Below are positions 62,201 to 64,000 of a stretch of 64,000 nucleotides of DNA, piece after piece. Origin of the DNA: Cystobacter ferrugineus (lineage in GTDB: Bacteria > Myxococcota > Myxococcia > Myxococcales > Myxococcaceae); NCBI RefSeq assembly GCF_001887355.1, contig NZ_MPIN01000005.1, positions 693,504 to 757,503 of the forward strand. The letters run 5' to 3'. Under the pieces are notes generated by a model. It had not been told where the DNA came from and made no database searches. It worked only from the letters and a program-made list of their open reading frames with translations. Position 1 is the stretch's first letter; the number at the start of each line of letters is the position of its first letter. The translations under genes and the position numbers were made by a program.

Positions 62201-63031
62201 ATGATCTGCCAGGAATTCGAGTCGATTCTCTACCTGTACCTCGATGGGGAGTTCCAACCCGAGGAGCGATTGGCCGCGGAAGCGCACCTGAAGGGGTGCT
62301 CCGCGTGCGCGCGCCGGGTGCATGAGGAGGGGCAACTGCGGCAGACGCTGCGCCGGGCCGCGCGCCACTCCGTGGAGACGTCCCGGGCCCCGGCGGCCCT
62401 GCGCTCCCGGCTCCAGGCCAATCTCCATCAGGAGCAGCGCCGGGCGGCCCAGGCGGCGTGGTTGCGCATGGGGGCCGCGGCCCTGGTGCTGGTGACCGTG
62501 GGCGGTGGCACGTGGATGGCCCTGCGGCCCGAGCACCGCCAGCGCTACATGGAGGATGCCGTCCGGCGCCACGCCAAGCGGCTTCCGGTGGAGATCGTCG
62601 GGGTGTCGCACGAGAACGTGGAGGCGTGGTTCGACGGCAAGTTGGATCACCGCGTGTCCGTGCCCCGGCTGAACGATGTGCGGCTGTCCGGTGCGCGCAT
62701 CTCCAACGTGACGGATCGCCCCGCCGCGTACATCAGCTACGAGCGCAACGCCGAAGACCAGGGCGGGCCCGCGCGGCGCATCGGCCTGTTCGTCTTCGAT
62801 GATGCCCGGCGCGAGATCGAGGCCCCTCCCCTGCCCGCGGTGCAGGTCGGCTCCAGCCTCGGCTACAACGTGGCCATGTGGCGCGACGGGGAGATCGTCT
62901 ACGAGCTGGTGTCGGATCTCAACGAAGCGGACATCCGCCGCATGCTCGCCGAGCAGTCGGCCCAGAAGGCCGCGTCCGCGGCGCCGGCGACGCGCTCGGT
63001 GCCCGTGCTCCCCGTGTCGCTACATCCCTGA
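62201..63031 (+). CDS. Zinc-finger anti-sigma factor (ZAS-type), membrane protein
   Basis: 276 residues. The N-terminal cytoplasmic domain has the zinc motif His29-x3-Cys33-x2-Cys36 (AHLKGCSACARRV) plus Cys3, the usual ZAS pattern that binds the ECF factor. One transmembrane helix (about 89-107: MGAAALVLVTVGGGTW) leads to a periplasmic domain of about 165 residues with beta-rich character. It should hold the neighbouring RpoE1-like sigma factor inactive. It corresponds in position to orf5 of the M. xanthus rpoE1 locus (from memory). Confidence 0.9.
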   Translation: MICQEFESILYLYLDGEFQPEERLAAEAHLKGCSACARRVHEEGQLRQTLRRAARHSVETSRAPAALRSRLQANLHQEQRRAAQAAWLRMGAAALVLVTVGGGTWMALRPEHRQRYMEDAVRRHAKRLPVEIVGVSHENVEAWFDGKLDHRVSVPRLNDVRLSGARISNVTDRPAAYISYERNAEDQGGPARRIGLFVFDDARREIEAPPLPAVQVGSSLGYNVAMWRDGEIVYELVSDLNEADIRRMLAEQSAQKAASAAPATRSVPVLPVSLHP

Positions 63032-63094
63032 TCCGGCTCGGGTTGCTCGCTTCTCCCAGCAGCCTGACGGCCGGGCCCCCTCTTGGACCGAAGA

Positions 63095-63123
63095 TTGACG
63101 GTCTGGGTGTGCGCCGATAGCCT
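63095..63123 (+). promoter_or_regulatory. Possible sigma-70 promoter upstream of frzS
   Basis: TTGACG (63095-63100), a 17-nt spacer and TAGCCT (63118-63123), about 80 nt before frzS. The -35 matches well but the -10 fits at only three of six positions, so support is weak. Confidence 0.3.
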
Positions 63124-63204
63124 CCGAGCGATTTTCTTCCAGGCTCGTCGTTCCCGTGTCCGACCGCGGGAGGCGCGCGCCCCTCCTGGTCCGGCACTGC
63201 TTCC

Positions 63205-64000
63205 ATGTCCAAGAACATCCTGATTGTCGAAAGTGACACCACCCTCTCCGCGACGCTGAGGGAGGCCCTGGAGGCCCGGGGCTTCGCGGCGCAGGAGACC
63301 ACCGACGGCAAGGGGAGTGTGGAGCGCATCCGTCAGGAGCGGCCGGATCTCGTGGTGCTCGCGGTGGACCTGTCCGCGGGGCAGAACGGCTACCTCATCT
63401 GCGGCAAGCTCAAGAAGGACGACGAGCTCAAGCCCATCCCCATCATCATCATCGGCAACCCGGACGGCTTCGCGCAGCACCGCAAGCTCAAGGCGCACGC
63501 GGATGACTACGTCGCCAAGCCGGTGAACCCCGAGGAGCTGGTGGAGCGCGTGGGCGGGCTCATCGGCTTCCCGGAGCTGCCCGCGGGCGAGGTCGTCGAT
63601 GACGGCTTCGCGCTCGGGGGTCTGGATGGCTCGGGCGACGAGCCGGTGCACGGCGAGGAGCTGGCCATCGAGGGCGAGCCGCTGGAGAGCCAGGGCGATG
63701 ATCTCTCGCTCGACAATCCCTTCGGCGAGCCGGGCGAGCCGCTCGGCGGCATCGAGGAGCCGGTGGAAGCGCCCGACGAGCTGCGCTCGGCGGAAGAGGA
63801 CTACGGCGGCCTGGATGACCTGAGCGGTGGCGGGGACGACAACGGGTTGGACTCGCTGGGCGTCAGCGACGACAAGACGATGGTGGGCTTCCGGATGCCC
63901 GCCGCGCCCCCGCCCGCCCCCATTCCGGCGCCCCGCCCTTCCATGGTGATGCCCGCGGTGACGAGCCGTCCCGCGGCCCCGGCCCTCACCCCGGCCCCCG
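63205..64000 (+). CDS. frzS: FrzS, pseudo-receiver motility protein, N-terminal part
   Basis: Runs past the window edge; 265 residues are visible. Residues 1-120 form a receiver fold (ILIVESDTTLS, then YLICGKLKKDDEL and YVAKPVN), but the phosphoacceptor position is Ala53 (LVVLAVDLS) and the first acidic pair is reduced to E9-S10-D11, so it cannot be phosphorylated normally. A Glu/Gly/Asp-rich then Pro/Ala-rich linker follows; in M. xanthus a long coiled coil comes next and the protein oscillates between poles to drive type IV pilus (S) motility. Sequence style and position match M. xanthus FrzS closely. Confidence 0.93.
   Translation, partial: MSKNILIVESDTTLSATLREALEARGFAAQETTDGKGSVERIRQERPDLVVLAVDLSAGQNGYLICGKLKKDDELKPIPIIIIGNPDGFAQHRKLKAHADDYVAKPVNPEELVERVGGLIGFPELPAGEVVDDGFALGGLDGSGDEPVHGEELAIEGEPLESQGDDLSLDNPFGEPGEPLGGIEEPVEAPDELRSAEEDYGGLDDLSGGGDDNGLDSLGVSDDKTMVGFRMPAAPPPAPIPAPRPSMVMPAVTSRPAAPALTPAP

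Overview
High-GC chromosomal DNA from a delta-proteobacterial myxobacterium, most likely of the Cystobacter/Archangium/Myxococcus lineage (Cystobacterineae). The evidence is a complete frz chemosensory locus (frzF, G, E, CD, B, A with divergent frzZ), followed by amidase, radical SAM, alanine dehydrogenase, an rpoE1-type ECF sigma factor with anti-sigma factor, and frzS. As recalled, this is the same neighbourhood as in Myxococcus xanthus. Multi-domain Ser/Thr kinases, a MYXO-CTERM-like surface protein and very long antisense open frames caused by GC-rich third positions also fit. No rRNA, complete tRNA, CRISPR array or intact transposase was found.

Layout. 1-7.2 kb: a partial PhyH-like dioxygenase, an L,D-transpeptidase, a GNAT acetyltransferase and a giant Ser/Thr kinase/AAA/GAF/histidine kinase. 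7.4-15.2 kb: a three-subunit molybdenum hydroxylase operon, then a Ser/Thr kinase/cyclase-like/AAA/TPR regulator. 15.3-19.5 kb: an OmpA-type outer membrane protein in tandem with a MYXO-CTERM-like surface protein. 19.7-27.8 kb looks accessory. It holds two methyltransferases, a KPAEGA-repeat hydrophobic protein paired with a trigger-factor-like chaperone that lacks the ribosome-binding domain, a DUF4832 secreted protein, an alpha/beta hydrolase bracketed by two nearly identical 33-nt direct repeats, and a tRNA-T-arm-like scrap. 27.9-32.5 kb: hemB, a DUF4177 protein, an RDD membrane protein, a tandem double ATP-grasp ligase and a small coiled-coil protein. 32.8-35.7 kb: an ABC exporter operon with a membrane-anchored third gene. 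36.2-48.5 kb: a histidine kinase, a PEGA-domain Ser/Thr kinase divergent from a TPR/lipoprotein operon, metabolic genes (DUF72, aldo-keto reductase, GH128-like glucanase, DUF1015) and a PHA-granule-type small protein.

48.5-64 kb is the motility-control block. FrzCD (cytoplasmic receptor), FrzA/FrzB (CheW-like), FrzE (CheA-CheY), FrzG (CheB) and FrzF (CheR) form one tightly packed, overlapping operon. FrzZ, the two-receiver output protein, is transcribed divergently and here carries an Ala/Pro linker of about 250 residues. The final gene, frzS, runs off the window edge. The most unusual items are the trigger-factor-like/repeat-protein pair, the enlarged FrzZ linker, the tandem ATP-grasp enzyme, the 33-nt repeats and a large perfect inverted repeat between the sigma and anti-sigma genes. 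Functions are read from motifs and remembered family features only; no database search was run.
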